Under the pieces are notes generated by a model. That model did no database searches, had not been told where the DNA came from, and saw only the letters and a program-made list of their open reading frames with translations. A program made the translations under genes and the position numbers. Of a stretch of 64,000 bases of DNA, positions 10,304 through 19,609 are shown in pieces. How positions within the stretch are numbered: position 1 is the stretch's first letter; each line of letters begins with the position of its first letter. The DNA comes from Deltaproteobacteria bacterium HGW-Deltaproteobacteria-2 (GTDB lineage: Bacteria; Desulfobacterota; Syntrophia; Syntrophales; Smithellaceae): assembly GCA_002840505.1 (NCBI GenBank), contig PHBC01000004.1:1-64000 (forward strand), in the 5' to 3' direction.

Positions 10304-11353
10304 TTATGCCAGACACTCTTCAGAAAACTGTTTTACATTTTCATCTTCACCCATTGCGATTAACCTGTCGCCTTCGGCAATAATATAATTGGCCATAGGA
10401 TTGAAAATCATCTTTCCGGAATCCTTTTTCACGGCAACAATTATCAGTCCATAACGCTTGCGTATTCCTGAATCTTCCAGTGATTTAGAAATAAACTGTG
10501 AGTTTTTACAGACAGAAACTTCTTCCATGCGCAATTCCAGACTTTGCTGGCGGGTGGTAATTTCAATGAAGTCCAGCATAGCCGGACGCAAAATAGCCAT
10601 AGCCATCCTGACACCGCCCAGTGTGTAGGGCGACATAACCCTATCCGCCCCCGCTCTAAGAAGCCTGTGCTCTGATTCTTCTTCCTCGGAGCGGGATATA
10701 ATATACACTTGTTGATTGAGTTCTTTTGCCGTCAAAATAACGTAAAGATTTTCCGCGTCCGAAGGTAAAACACAAACAACGCCTTTAGCTCGTTTGATCC
10801 CAGCTTTAATCAATATTTTATCCTGTGTCGCATCTCCTTTGAAGCAAATAAAACCCTCATCCTGAGCCTTTTGAATTACCTCCGGACTGTTATCAATGAC
10901 CACACACGGCATTTTCCCCGCCATTAATTCACGGCAAATCAAAAAACCTATACGACCGCCGCCGCATATTATATAATGATTATGCATTTTGTCGATTATT
11001 TTTTCCACTTTTCCCCTCCCCAATAGATTGCGCAGACGCCCTTCAATAAAAGTCTCCGCCAAAAGGACCAATGTATAAAACATCATGCCCACGCCAAAAA
11101 TAATTACGAAAACCGCAAATAATTTGCCTGCCGTTGTTTCCGGTGAGAAATCCCCATATCCCACCGTAGATAAAGTAGCAATTGTAGTATAAAATGAATC
11201 AACAAAACTCCATCCTTCGATAAAATGAAAACCGAAGGTGCCAATTATAAAAATGGTTAATAAAATTATGAGGGCGATTTTTATTTTACTGGTAAATATC
11301 AAAAGTTTGTTTTCTCCTTTATGCTTCTTTATAATTGATCCGGAAATTTTCAA
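10304..11353 (-). CDS. voltage-independent K+ channel with RCK (TrkA-N/TrkA-C) domains
   Basis: A Kch/MthK-type channel. One TM helix (about 25-45), a pore loop with selectivity filter TVGYGD (about 63-68) and a second TM helix lead into a TrkA-N Rossmann domain (IICGGGRIG, then VIDNSPE and GDAT) and a C-terminal TrkA-C domain. The length (~349 residues) is normal. There is no ATG in frame at the start: translation seems to use TTG at 11353, or TTG at 11302, which lies 11 nt after AAAGGAG. It is divergent from a Kef-type antiporter gene, which suggests a shared role in K+ homeostasis. Confidence 0.9.
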   Translation of the reverse strand: MKISGSIIKKHKGENKLLIFTSKIKIALIILLTIFIIGTFGFHFIEGWSFVDSFYTTIATLSTVGYGDFSPETTAGKLFAVFVIIFGVGMMFYTLVLLAETFIEGRLRNLLGRGKVEKIIDKMHNHYIICGGGRIGFLICRELMAGKMPCVVIDNSPEVIQKAQDEGFICFKGDATQDKILIKAGIKRAKGVVCVLPSDAENLYVILTAKELNQQVYIISRSEEEESEHRLLRAGADRVMSPYTLGGVRMAMAILRPAMLDFIEITTRQQSLELRMEEVSVCKNSQFISKSLEDSGIRKRYGLIIVAVKKDSGKMIFNPMANYIIAEGDRLIAMGEDENVKQFSEECLA

Positions 11354-11457
11354 ACATATTATTTATAAAACAATTAACAGCCGAAGAAAAATTATGGATA
11401 CTTATACAAGTAATGCATAATTAATTCAAGTATTCAATTCTTCTCAGCATTATTGCC

Positions 11458-11487
11458 TTGACACACAGGAATACCTTCACCTATACT
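11458..11487 (+). promoter_or_regulatory. sigma70-like promoter for the Kef-type antiporter gene
   Basis: TTGACA (11458-11463), 18-bp spacer, TATACT (11482-11487), about 60 bp upstream of the antiporter ATG. It has a perfect -35 and a -10 matching 5 of 6 bases. Confidence 0.6.
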
Positions 11488-11549
11488 TAAAAAAGTTTTT
11501 TAAATCTGTTGTATATTTTAATCTTTTCATAAAGTGTTGTATTTATCTT

Positions 11550-13232
11550 ATGGGCATTGCTGAAGACATTGTAATTATCGTTATGGCCGCGTTAGTAGGT
11601 GGTTTGATTGCCCGGACGCTGAAACAGCCTTTGATTCTTGGTTACATCCTGGCCGGAATTGTCGTGGGACCTTATACCGGAGGCATCACGATTTCGGATA
11701 TTAATAATATCGAAAAGCTGGCGGAAATCGGTATAGCTCTTTTGCTTTTCGCGCTGGGTCTTGAGTTTTCATTCAGAGAACTAAAACCAGTCAAAACGAT
11801 CGCATTATTCGGCACACCTCTGCAAATAATTCTGACAATGCTTTACGGGTTTGGCATCGGTCAACTGTTTGGCTGGACATGGACGCCTTCCGTATGGTTC
11901 GGAGCCTTGATTTCTCTATCCAGTACAATGATTATTTTGAAAACTCTGGAGAATCAAGGTTTGATGGGCACGCTTTCCAGCCGCGTGATGATCGGTGTAT
12001 TGATTATCCAGGATCTGGCCATTGTGCCGATGCTGATTATTCTGCCGCAGTTGAACAATATTCAATCCGGATTTTCTATTTTGCTAATTGCCGCCGTTAA
12101 AGCCGCTATATTTCTTCTGGCAATATTTTTTATCGGCACAAAAGTCATTCCACGCCTGATGAGATATATCGCGAATTGGAATTCGCGCGAACTTTTTCTG
12201 ATTGCCACGGCTGCTATAGGTTTGGGTATCGGATATGGCACTTACATTTTCGGCCTTTCTTTCGCCTTTGGTGCATTCGTGGCCGGCATTATTCTTAGCG
12301 AATCAGATTATGGTTATCAGGCGCTAAGCGACATTATCCCATTGCGTGATGTTTTCAGTTTGTTGTTTTTCACATCCATCGGCATGCTGCTGGATATTGG
12401 ATTTCTTTTTGCCCACTGGCAAATGATAGCACTTCTGGTGGTTCTTGTTATGCTGGGCAAAGCACTGATTTTTGTCGTGTTAAGCCGGGCGTTTGGTTAT
12501 CGCAATGTCATTCCTCTGGCAATGGGATTAGGACTGTCGCAGGTTGGAGAATTTTCTTTTATTCTTGGCAGGGTCGGTGTCGGAACAAAATCGATTTCCG
12601 CCGAATTCTATTCTTTAGTGTTGGCAATGACAATTGTTACTATGCTGTTGACACCTTTTATATCGGGTCTGACAGCGCCGCTTTATGCTTTTGCCAGACG
12701 TTTTATAAAACCGCTTAAGCTTATGCCTTTACATTTTCCGAAAAGCGGTCTGAAAGATCATATCGTTATCGCAGGCGGAGGAAGGGTCGGCATGCACGTT
12801 GCCAATGTTCTGCACCACTCCGGTATACCTTTTGTCATTCTGGAACAGAATTCCCGGCGTAGTCAGGAAGTAAAAGCATGCAGATACCCGATTATTTTCG
12901 GAGACGCCACCAAGAGAACAATTCTGGAAGCCGCAGCCCTGCGCAAAGCGAAACTTTTGTTGATTACGACTCCTGTGGCGGTTGTTTCGCTGGGAATTGT
13001 CGCGCAAGCTCAAAAACTAAATCCTGATATCCATATTATCGCCCGTGCGGAAGGCGTGGAACAAATGAAAGCCCTTTATCAAAAAGGTGTGACGTATGTT
13101 GTTCAGCCGGAATTTGAAGCCAGTCTGGAAATCATCAATCAAACATTTCTTAATCTTGGTATCCCCACCGAGCAATTGAAAACATTTACGGAGGAAGCGC
13201 GCCGGGAGCTCAACAACCCTTTATGCATTTAA
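11550..13232 (+). CDS. Kef/CPA2-type K+(Na+)/H+ antiporter with TrkA-N domain
   Basis: A monovalent cation:proton antiporter-2 protein of 560 residues. About 12 TM helices (residues 5-385) form the Na_H_Exchanger domain, with typical stretches [28 protein letters not shown] and VQDLAIVP-like [10 protein letters not shown] cytoplasmic TrkA-N domain follows ([14 protein letters not shown], about 405-418; GDAT at about 452). It lacks the long C-terminal tail of some Kef proteins. It is divergent from the K+ channel gene. RBS is not obvious. Ion preference cannot be decided from sequence. Confidence 0.9.
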   Translation: MGIAEDIVIIVMAALVGGLIARTLKQPLILGYILAGIVVGPYTGGITISDINNIEKLAEIGIALLLFALGLEFSFRELKPVKTIALFGTPLQIILTMLYGFGIGQLFGWTWTPSVWFGALISLSSTMIILKTLENQGLMGTLSSRVMIGVLIIQDLAIVPMLIILPQLNNIQSGFSILLIAAVKAAIFLLAIFFIGTKVIPRLMRYIANWNSRELFLIATAAIGLGIGYGTYIFGLSFAFGAFVAGIILSESDYGYQALSDIIPLRDVFSLLFFTSIGMLLDIGFLFAHWQMIALLVVLVMLGKALIFVVLSRAFGYRNVIPLAMGLGLSQVGEFSFILGRVGVGTKSISAEFYSLVLAMTIVTMLLTPFISGLTAPLYAFARRFIKPLKLMPLHFPKSGLKDHIVIAGGGRVGMHVANVLHHSGIPFVILEQNSRRSQEVKACRYPIIFGDATKRTILEAAALRKAKLLLITTPVAVVSLGIVAQAQKLNPDIHIIARAEGVEQMKALYQKGVTYVVQPEFEASLEIINQTFLNLGIPTEQLKTFTEEARRELNNPLCI

Positions 13233-13290
13233 GTCTTTCGAAGTGAAAATTTATAATTTTTTCAGTAAGAGAAAACGAGACAATGTTTAT

Positions 13291-15033
13291 TCAGCCGTTT
13301 TTTTCACCGGTGTATTTTCCCTCGGTGCGAAGCCGGTCAATTTCCCGTTTCTGCAATTCCGTATAGGCGATTTTCCCGACTCTGGTCTTCGGTAGTTCGT
13401 CGATAAACTCGACTTCTCTCGGACAACTCCATTTAATCAGGTCTTTGCGGCAGTGATTGATGAGTTCTTTGGCCATGTCCGGCCCGGCTTTGACGGTGAA
13501 TTCTTTTTTCAGCACAACGAACGCCTTGACGCGCTCGACCTGCTCCTCGTCGGGTATGCCGACAACACAACAATCAGCTACTGCTTCATGCTTGTAGAGA
13601 TGACCTTCGACCTGGGCAGGATAAACGTTCATTCCCGAAGATTTGATCATGCGTTTTTCGCGCAGTTTGAAATAAAAAAACCCGGCCTCGTCCATGGAAA
13701 CGATATCCCCGGTGTGCAGCCATACCATGCCGTCAGAATGTGATTTGAGCACTGCTGCCGTCTCCTCGGGCTGGTCGAGGTATCCCAGCATGACCGCCGG
13801 GCCGTGCAGGCAGAGCTCGCCTTCCTCTCCGGCCGGGACTTCTTCAGTCGTTCCTTTTTTCACAACTTTGCCCAGCATATTCGGGAAGGGAATGCCGATG
13901 CTGCCTTCGCGATATTCTCCTATGGGCATGGCCATGATTGCTGTTACCGCCTCAGTCAGGCCGTATCCCTCAAGGAGCTTGACGCCCTTTCCACCCTGCC
14001 GTTCCACGATGCTTTCGAAGCGTTCCTTGACCACCCTGGGCAGTGTGTCGGCGCCGCTGAAACAAGCATAGAGGCAAGAGAGATCACTCTTGTTGAACTT
14101 TTCGTTTTTAATTAGAGCATCATACAGTGTCGGGACACCGATAAGGACGTTGGGTTTCTTTTTTATCATTTTCGCGGCCAGGTTGGCATCGAACATCGGC
14201 ACCATGATGCACTTTCCTCCGTTGGACAGGGCGGTGTTCACGCACACCCCGAGGCCAAACCCATGAAAGATGGGCAGCATGGCGAGAATGTCGGAGTATT
14301 CCGGGTTCATCCCCACCCAGTTCGCGCACATGAGGCCTTCGGACACGAAGTTATAATTGGACAGCATAATGCCCTTGGGCGTTCCTGTGGTGCCACCGCT
14401 GTAGAGAATGACGGCCATATCTTCCGCGTTGACATTCGCCCTGAGAGCCGGAGGATGTTCGGTTTCCAGTACCCATTTTTTCCAGTCCACTATCATGGGG
14501 TCATTTGTTGGAATTGGGGGGTTCTTTCTTCCGGCTTTCAGCCAGTAAAGTTTCGACAAGTGCCACGGCAGATAGTCCTGCATTTTGCAGATCAGAAGCT
14601 TTTCCACGCCGGCCCGCCTGGCAGCGGGGGCGAAGGTATTGAGCCACATGTCCATGGTCAGGGCGAAGCGGCTTTTGCTCACCCGGCAGTAAAATTCGAT
14701 CTCGCTTTCCGTCGAAAGGGGGTGGATCATGCTGGCGACCGCACCCAGTTTGTTCACCGCGTAAAAGCAGACGACTCCAGGAGGTGATGTGGGCATGGAT
14801 ATGGTCACCCGATCTCCTTTCTTCAATCCCAGGGCGGCAAGCGCGTTGGCGCATTGATCGATCTGTTTTTTAAAATTGAGGTAGGTGACTTTTTTCCCCA
14901 TGAAATCGTAAGCCACCCGGTCGTAACAATCGGAGACGGCCAGGGCAACGGATTCATACATGCTGATTTTTGGGAAATTCAATTCATGGGGCACATTGCC
15001 GTAATATTTAAGCCATGGTTTTTTTTCATACAT
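13291..15033 (-). CDS. AMP-dependent acyl-CoA synthetase (medium/long-chain type)
   Basis: An ANL-superfamily ligase of 580 residues that activates a carboxylic acid to its CoA thioester via an acyl-adenylate. Visible motifs are the P-loop ILYSGGTTGTPKGIMLS (about 210-226), GYGLTEA (A5), YLDQPEET, the hinge TGDIVSMDEAGFFYF and the C-terminal catalytic Lys region PKTRVGKI. An RBS (gggaggc) precedes the start. The gene is clearly richer in GC than its neighbours and has several long antisense open frames as a result, which hints at a different origin. The substrate is unknown; the overall look is closest to fatty acid ligases. Confidence 0.88.
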   Translation of the reverse strand: MYEKKPWLKYYGNVPHELNFPKISMYESVALAVSDCYDRVAYDFMGKKVTYLNFKKQIDQCANALAALGLKKGDRVTISMPTSPPGVVCFYAVNKLGAVASMIHPLSTESEIEFYCRVSKSRFALTMDMWLNTFAPAARRAGVEKLLICKMQDYLPWHLSKLYWLKAGRKNPPIPTNDPMIVDWKKWVLETEHPPALRANVNAEDMAVILYSGGTTGTPKGIMLSNYNFVSEGLMCANWVGMNPEYSDILAMLPIFHGFGLGVCVNTALSNGGKCIMVPMFDANLAAKMIKKKPNVLIGVPTLYDALIKNEKFNKSDLSCLYACFSGADTLPRVVKERFESIVERQGGKGVKLLEGYGLTEAVTAIMAMPIGEYREGSIGIPFPNMLGKVVKKGTTEEVPAGEEGELCLHGPAVMLGYLDQPEETAAVLKSHSDGMVWLHTGDIVSMDEAGFFYFKLREKRMIKSSGMNVYPAQVEGHLYKHEAVADCCVVGIPDEEQVERVKAFVVLKKEFTVKAGPDMAKELINHCRKDLIKWSCPREVEFIDELPKTRVGKIAYTELQKREIDRLRTEGKYTGEKNG

Positions 15034-15130
15034 GCCGGTCTGCCTCCCTTGTTCGAAAAGCTTATTATTATTACTATAATAACGTATAATATTCTATTAT
15101 AAATTTGAAATAACGAGAAAATCATTTTTG

Positions 15131-15160
15131 TTGATTGAAGTATAGGAAGCGTCGTATAAT
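15131..15160 (+). promoter_or_regulatory. sigma70-like promoter before the 15205 membrane-protein gene
   Basis: TTGATT (15131-15136), 18-bp spacer and a perfect TATAAT (15155-15160), 45 bp upstream of the ATG of the downstream gene. Confidence 0.5.
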
Positions 15161-15204
15161 ACAGGAATAAGATATTGACTACACCTTAGACACAAGGAGG
15201 TCCT

Positions 15205-15858
15205 ATGACAGAAGCAACCCAACAAGCTTTATGCGGACTGAGGGATCTTTCCATGATCAAATGGTACATAATTCCACTTATGGCTATCGTCTTTTATATT
15301 TACACCCGGGAAATAAAAGAGGCGAAACAAACTAAAAACTGGGATGCTGTTCTGGCCGGTCTGACAATTTTCGGCGTGGATTTCTTTAACGAAACATGGA
15401 ACGGCTGGGTTATGTATCTCACCCAGCGTTCGGCTGTCTGGACAACGCCCGGCGACACAGCCCTACGCACACTGGTGGGCTGGAATATCGAAATCATGTT
15501 CATGTTTTTAATTATTGGAATTATTTACTATCACACCTTATCCGAGAGCAAAAAAGAGAAAATTTTAGGCCTGCCTGAGAAATGGTTCTGGGCCATAAGT
15601 TACAGCGCTTTTTGTGTTTTTGTCGAGTGCCTGCTCAACATCGGCGGACATCTTGTGTGGGAATACCCCTTCTGGTATTTATCCTTTAAAGGCGTCTGGC
15701 TCATTTTCGTTTTCGGCTATTTCCACTTCTTCTGCTTTACTATTTTAGTTATTAGCCTGAAATCAATGAAAGCCAAATTAACAACAGTTGGAATAATATA
15801 CGCCGTACCGATAATTATGAATACTCTTGCGTTCGGATTCTGGGGCTGGAATTACTAA
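15205..15858 (+). CDS. polytopic membrane protein, unknown function
   Basis: A 217-residue protein that I do not recognise. It has about six hydrophobic helices (near 18-35, 49-65, 92-112, 132-150, 163-188 and 193-212), a conserved-looking soluble loop with GVDFFNETWNGWV, and a WNIEIMFMF segment rich in aromatic residues. Good RBS (aaggagg) and upstream promoter. It ends 4 bp inside the convergent hemerythrin gene. No catalytic motif is evident. Confidence 0.7.
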   Translation: MTEATQQALCGLRDLSMIKWYIIPLMAIVFYIYTREIKEAKQTKNWDAVLAGLTIFGVDFFNETWNGWVMYLTQRSAVWTTPGDTALRTLVGWNIEIMFMFLIIGIIYYHTLSESKKEKILGLPEKWFWAISYSAFCVFVECLLNIGGHLVWEYPFWYLSFKGVWLIFVFGYFHFFCFTILVISLKSMKAKLTTVGIIYAVPIIMNTLAFGFWGWNY

Positions 15859-16397
15859 ATGCTTAGGCTTGAGTAATCGTCAAATATTTTATTATATTTT
15901 TCGTGAATCATTTTGCGGTCGAATTCCCAGAATTCGGCAAGCATTTTGGCTTGTTCATCTTTGTCAAAATATTCCTGACAGGGATAGAAGAAGTGCTTGT
16001 CTTCCTTCTCGATGTGTTTGGGATAAAAATTGCCTAACTGCCGCGCGAAATCTATTATGCGTGGTAATTCGTCTTTGTCGCCTTCTAAATATTTTACTTT
16101 GGCCGCAACCAGCGCTGCCGTCGTCTTTCTTCCCCAAACATGCTCGTCCAGCAGTTCCTGCATGATTTTTTTCAATTCCGGCGTAAGATCTTTCTTGGCC
16201 AGATCTCTGAAGAGAATTTCCTCTTCCTTACCATGATGAGTGCGGTCGGCGTAAGTGCGCACGAAGTCAACGGCTATATCTATGATGAGAGGATTAACTT
16301 TCTTGCTTTTTTCAATATTGTCAATATGAAGCATCATCGAAGAGAGCATTTTTTCAATCAATCTATGTTCCCACATTAACGGTCCGATAGGTTTCAT
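15855..16397 (-). CDS. hemerythrin HHE-domain protein
   Basis: A 181-residue four-helix-bundle protein of the HHE cation-binding family. Candidate diiron ligands are visible in order: WEHRLIEKM, RTHHGKEEEILF, LLDEHVWGRK, and YPKHIEKEDKHFFYP. Such proteins bind O2 or handle nitrosative or oxidative stress in anaerobes. I start at ATG 16397, which has AAGGAGG seven bases upstream; a TTG two codons earlier is less likely. It is divergent from the probable zur gene, sharing the 16398-16531 region. Confidence 0.88.
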   Translation of the reverse strand: MKPIGPLMWEHRLIEKMLSSMMLHIDNIEKSKKVNPLIIDIAVDFVRTYADRTHHGKEEEILFRDLAKKDLTPELKKIMQELLDEHVWGRKTTAALVAAKVKYLEGDKDELPRIIDFARQLGNFYPKHIEKEDKHFFYPCQEYFDKDEQAKMLAEFWEFDRKMIHEKYNKIFDDYSSLSI

Positions 16398-16488
16398 AAA
16401 CAATCCTCCTTATTAAAATGTAGTATTAATTTATAGCATGAATTTGATTAGTCAATGTTATTTTTATATTGTCTGTCATGACACTACT

Positions 16489-16512
16489 TATAATTGTTGC
16501 AACTCGGTTGCA
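16489..16512 (+). promoter_or_regulatory. -10 element and palindromic operator (candidate Zur box)
   Basis: TATAAT at 16489-16494 is followed directly by the perfect palindrome TGCAAC-TCG-GTTGCA (16498-16512), 20 bp before the regulator ATG. An operator here would cover the transcription start, as expected for repression. A second palindrome, TGTCATGACA (16475-16484), overlaps the spacer. Assignment to Zur is inferred from the Fur-family gene and znuACB immediately downstream. Confidence 0.6.
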
Positions 16513-16531
16513 TCTTTGATAATAGTTCGCC

Positions 16532-16996
16532 ATGGTTATAAATTCAAATCATAAAAATGCCCTGCTTACTTTGCAAAACGCCGGCCTTTCTAAAACTTCA
16601 CAGCGTATTGCTGTTTTGAATATTTTACTCAAAGCAACAAAACCGCTTAATGTAAGCACTATTCGCCAGTCGCTGGAAAACAAAGCCAACATTGATAAAG
16701 TAACAATTTATCGCATTTTATCTCTTTTCAGACAACGTGGTATCATCCGGGAAATTGCTTCCGCAGGCGGCGCTAATTATTTTGAAATGGTCAATTTAGA
16801 AAAACCATTGCATCCCCATTTCAGCTGTCGCAACTGTGGAGAATTTACCTGCCTGGAGCCATTATCTTTTACACGGGCATCGGAGCTGATTTTATATAAA
16901 GATGATTACAGCATTGATCATATCGAAATTAATATATCCGGCCTTTGCAGCGATTGCCGTACGTCAGCAAAAACAAAAATATCATTGTATAAATAG
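16532..16996 (+). CDS. zur: Fur-family transcriptional regulator, probable zinc uptake regulator
   Basis: A 154-residue Fur-family repressor. The N-terminal winged helix (about 12-85) includes ISxAGLSKTSQR-like NAGLSKTSQRIAVL and VTIYRILSLFRQRGI. The C-terminal half contains the structural zinc motif CRNCGEFTC and CSDCR near the end, and an HPHFSC His-rich segment. It lies 11 bp upstream of znuA, so a zinc-sensing role is more likely than iron or peroxide sensing; PerR or Fur remain possible from sequence alone. No good RBS is seen. Confidence 0.85.
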   Translation: MVINSNHKNALLTLQNAGLSKTSQRIAVLNILLKATKPLNVSTIRQSLENKANIDKVTIYRILSLFRQRGIIREIASAGGANYFEMVNLEKPLHPHFSCRNCGEFTCLEPLSFTRASELILYKDDYSIDHIEINISGLCSDCRTSAKTKISLYK

Positions 16997-17007
16997 GAAA
17001 TATTATC

Positions 17008-17955
17008 ATGTCTCTAAGAAAAATATCTCTTATCTTTCTCCTTTTGTTATCTTTACTTCTGTCCTCCTGCCAACCGGCAAAGGAATCAGACAGGGGAGAT
17101 AAAAAACTAAAGGTAATTGCCACAATTTTTCCCATCTACGATTTTGCATGCAATATCGGAGGAGATAAAATCAAAGTAACCATGCTTCTGCCACCGGGAA
17201 CAGACGCGCACCATTACGAATTAAAGCCCGAAGATATAAAAAAGGTCAGCAAAGCTGATATTTTCCTTTTCACCAACTTTGAAATGGAACAGTGGGCATA
17301 TAAAATCATCAACGCCGCCGAAAAAAATACCAATATGCTGGCCGTAGAGACCGGAGCCGGAGCTGTCTTGCTGCCGTTCAATGAAGAGGATGGAGTTCGT
17401 GGAGAGCATGGAAATCATATTTCCAAATTTGATCCGCATCTCTGGCTGGACCTGGATAACGCACAGAAAATGGTTGATAACATTGCCGCCACATTTATTA
17501 AAAAGGATTCTCGCAATAGTGATTATTACTTAAGAAATGCTCGTGATTACAAGCTTAAGCTAACCGCTCTGGACCAACGATATCGTACAGAATTAAACGG
17601 TTGCAAAACAAAAATAATTTTGCACGCCGGTCACTGGGCGTTCGCTTATCTGGCTAAAAGGTATAATATAAAATATGTTGCTGCTTATAACATATCGGCG
17701 GATGCCGAACCTTCGCCGCAAAAGACGATTGCTTTGATCGAACAAGTAAAGAGTCAGAAAGTTCCTTATATTTATTATGAAGACATGATTAGTCCCCGTC
17801 TGGCCCGAATGATTGCCGCAGAAACAGGAGCCGGTTTACTGAAACTCAATAACGGGCATGACCTAAGTAAAGAGGATATTAAAAACGGTGCATCTTTTAT
17901 TTCATTGATGGAAACAAATCTGACTAGTTTAAAAAAAGGAATGCGATGTCCATGA
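17008..17955 (+). CDS. znuA: zinc (or Mn) ABC transporter, substrate-binding lipoprotein
   Basis: A periplasmic cluster A-I metal-binding protein of 315 residues. The signal peptide ends in a lipobox (LLSSC, Cys about residue 21). Likely metal ligands are in DAHHYELKP, FDPHLWLDL, HAGHWAFAYLAKRY and the Asp/Glu pair near IYYEDMIS. The His-rich loop between the first two is short (GEHGNH). It is directly downstream of zur and overlaps the ATPase gene by 10 bp. Together with the next two genes it forms a complete ABC importer. Confidence 0.9.
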   Translation: MSLRKISLIFLLLLSLLLSSCQPAKESDRGDKKLKVIATIFPIYDFACNIGGDKIKVTMLLPPGTDAHHYELKPEDIKKVSKADIFLFTNFEMEQWAYKIINAAEKNTNMLAVETGAGAVLLPFNEEDGVRGEHGNHISKFDPHLWLDLDNAQKMVDNIAATFIKKDSRNSDYYLRNARDYKLKLTALDQRYRTELNGCKTKIILHAGHWAFAYLAKRYNIKYVAAYNISADAEPSPQKTIALIEQVKSQKVPYIYYEDMISPRLARMIAAETGAGLLKLNNGHDLSKEDIKNGASFISLMETNLTSLKKGMRCP

Positions 17956-18689
17956 ACGTCATCAACGTTGATAATTTGACCTTCTGCTACAACGGCCTGG
18001 AAGCTATCAGTAATATTTCCTTTACCGTAAAAAAAGGCGATTATCTGGGCATTGCCGGGCCCAACGGATCCGGCAAAAGTACGCTGATTAAAAATATTCT
18101 GGGCATCCTGAAGCCGCAAAAGGGGAATATTAATATTTTTGGTCAACCTTTAATTTTTTTCCACCAGTGGGATAGAATCGGTTATCTGCCTCAGCGAATA
18201 AGCTCCTTGAATAATCACTTCCCCAGTACTGTAGAAGAAATAGTTCAATTGGGCATGAAAAAAAGAAATACAATAGCTTTAAAGCGTACTCTGGGAATGA
18301 TGGGAATCGCGCATCTTGCCGACCGTCTGATCGGTGAACTCTCTTATGGCGAACAGCAGCGCACAATTTTAGCGCGAGCTTTAATCAGTCAACCGGATTT
18401 ACTCATTTTCGATGAACCAACAACAGCTCTTGATCCGGAAACAAGAGAAATTTTTTATTCATTGACCAGCGAAATGAACCGAACCTATGATACTACTATT
18501 ATTCTTGTTACTCACGACACAGGTATTATTGGAAAGTACGCCCGTAATCTTCTTTATCTTGACAAAAAAGTAATCTTTTACGGAACATTTGAAGATTTTT
18601 GTACTTCACCTGATATGGCCGGATTTTTTGGATCGACCAGTCAGCATATGATCTGTCATCAGCACGATAAAGCGGAGAGCAACGTTTGA
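17946..18689 (+). CDS. znuC: zinc ABC transporter ATP-binding protein
   Basis: An ABC ATPase of 247 residues: Walker A GPNGSGKST (about 39-47), Q-loop in GYLPQR, signature LSYGEQQR, Walker B LLIFDEPT, and the switch His in VTHD. It starts inside the end of znuA and its stop overlaps the permease start by 4 bp. It powers import by the downstream permease. Confidence 0.9.
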   Translation: MSMNVINVDNLTFCYNGLEAISNISFTVKKGDYLGIAGPNGSGKSTLIKNILGILKPQKGNINIFGQPLIFFHQWDRIGYLPQRISSLNNHFPSTVEEIVQLGMKKRNTIALKRTLGMMGIAHLADRLIGELSYGEQQRTILARALISQPDLLIFDEPTTALDPETREIFYSLTSEMNRTYDTTIILVTHDTGIIGKYARNLLYLDKKVIFYGTFEDFCTSPDMAGFFGSTSQHMICHQHDKAESNV

Positions 18690-19516
18690 TGGGCTTAGGC
18701 GATATACTTAATTATGAATTTGTTCAACGCGCCATTTTGGCGGGTATGCTGATCGCTGCCATTTCCTCCATACTGGGAGTTTTTCTTGTCTTACGTCGTT
18801 TCTCTCTGATTGGCGATGGACTTGCTCATATTACCTTTGGCAGTGTTGCAATTGTAATCCTGATCGGAGTCAGTCCTGCCTATATTACCTTGGCGGCCCT
18901 GCCCCTGGTGATGCTTTCATCGCTAGCTATTCTCAAACTGACTCATTCCCAGCGCATCCACGGAGACGCGGCCATCGGCATCGTCTCTTCACTCGGAATC
19001 GCTACAGGTATTATTCTGGCCGGATTATCCGGCGGTTACAATCTTGATTTATTCAGTTATCTTTTCGGCAATATTCTAACCGTAACACAAACAGAACTCT
19101 GGCTTTCATTTATTGTTTTTTTAATTACAGTAGCCACGGTAGTTATTTTTTATAATGATTTTTTGGCAATTACTTTTGACGAAGAGCTGGCCCAGACAAT
19201 GGGCATCAAAACAAAAAGAATCAATGTGCTTCTCTTTCTATTGACGGCAGTCGCAGCAGTTTTAGCTATGAAAGTAGCAGGCATTATGCTCGTTTCAGCT
19301 ATGCTGATTTTACCGCCTCTAACTGCTTTGCAGCTATCCATGAGCTTCAAAAAAACCATTATAGCCGCTGCTTGTTTTTCTATTTTATCAGTAATTTGCG
19401 GTATTATTCTCGCTTTTTTGTTGAATTTACCGGCGGGAGGAACTATAGTTATTTTTAACATCTGTTTTCTCTTGCTTATTTCCGGAGCTAAAATAATCTG
19501 GCATTTGCCCCGTTAG
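18686..19516 (+). CDS. znuB: zinc ABC transporter permease (ABC-3 family)
   Basis: A 276-residue inner-membrane permease with about eight TM helices. ABC-3 hallmarks are visible: GDGLAHITFGSVA, GIVSSLGIATGI, FDEELAQTMGI and VSAMLILPPLTALQLS. It completes the zur-znuA-znuC-znuB operon. The stop codon lies inside the left arm of a long-range inverted repeat (19508-19599). Confidence 0.9.
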   Translation: MMGLGDILNYEFVQRAILAGMLIAAISSILGVFLVLRRFSLIGDGLAHITFGSVAIVILIGVSPAYITLAALPLVMLSSLAILKLTHSQRIHGDAAIGIVSSLGIATGIILAGLSGGYNLDLFSYLFGNILTVTQTELWLSFIVFLITVATVVIFYNDFLAITFDEELAQTMGIKTKRINVLLFLLTAVAAVLAMKVAGIMLVSAMLILPPLTALQLSMSFKKTIIAAACFSILSVICGIILAFLLNLPAGGTIVIFNICFLLLISGAKIIWHLPR

Positions 19517-19599
19517 AAGGCTTCTGGCCATTTAGCGGGACGACTCCAAATAGAAGCAAGGCTTCTCACAAATGCAAGCAATGAGATTTTCTAACGGGG
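19501..19599 (+). repeat. long-range inverted repeat between znuB and the next gene
   Basis: CCCCGTTAGAA (19508-19518) pairs exactly with TTCTAACGGGG (19589-19599). In addition, GCATTTG (19501-19507) pairs with CAAATGC (19569-19575), in a crossing arrangement. The left arms lie at the 3' end of znuB and include its stop codon; the right arm ends 11 bp before the next ATG. It could be an RNA structure limiting read-through or masking the downstream ribosome-binding site. Confidence 0.5.
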
Positions 19600-19609
19600 T
19601 AAAAAATAA

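Noticed and set aside
13453-15102. Long antisense ORFs opposite the acyl-CoA ligase gene
   Set aside because: They reflect the high GC of the real gene; no RBS and no protein family.
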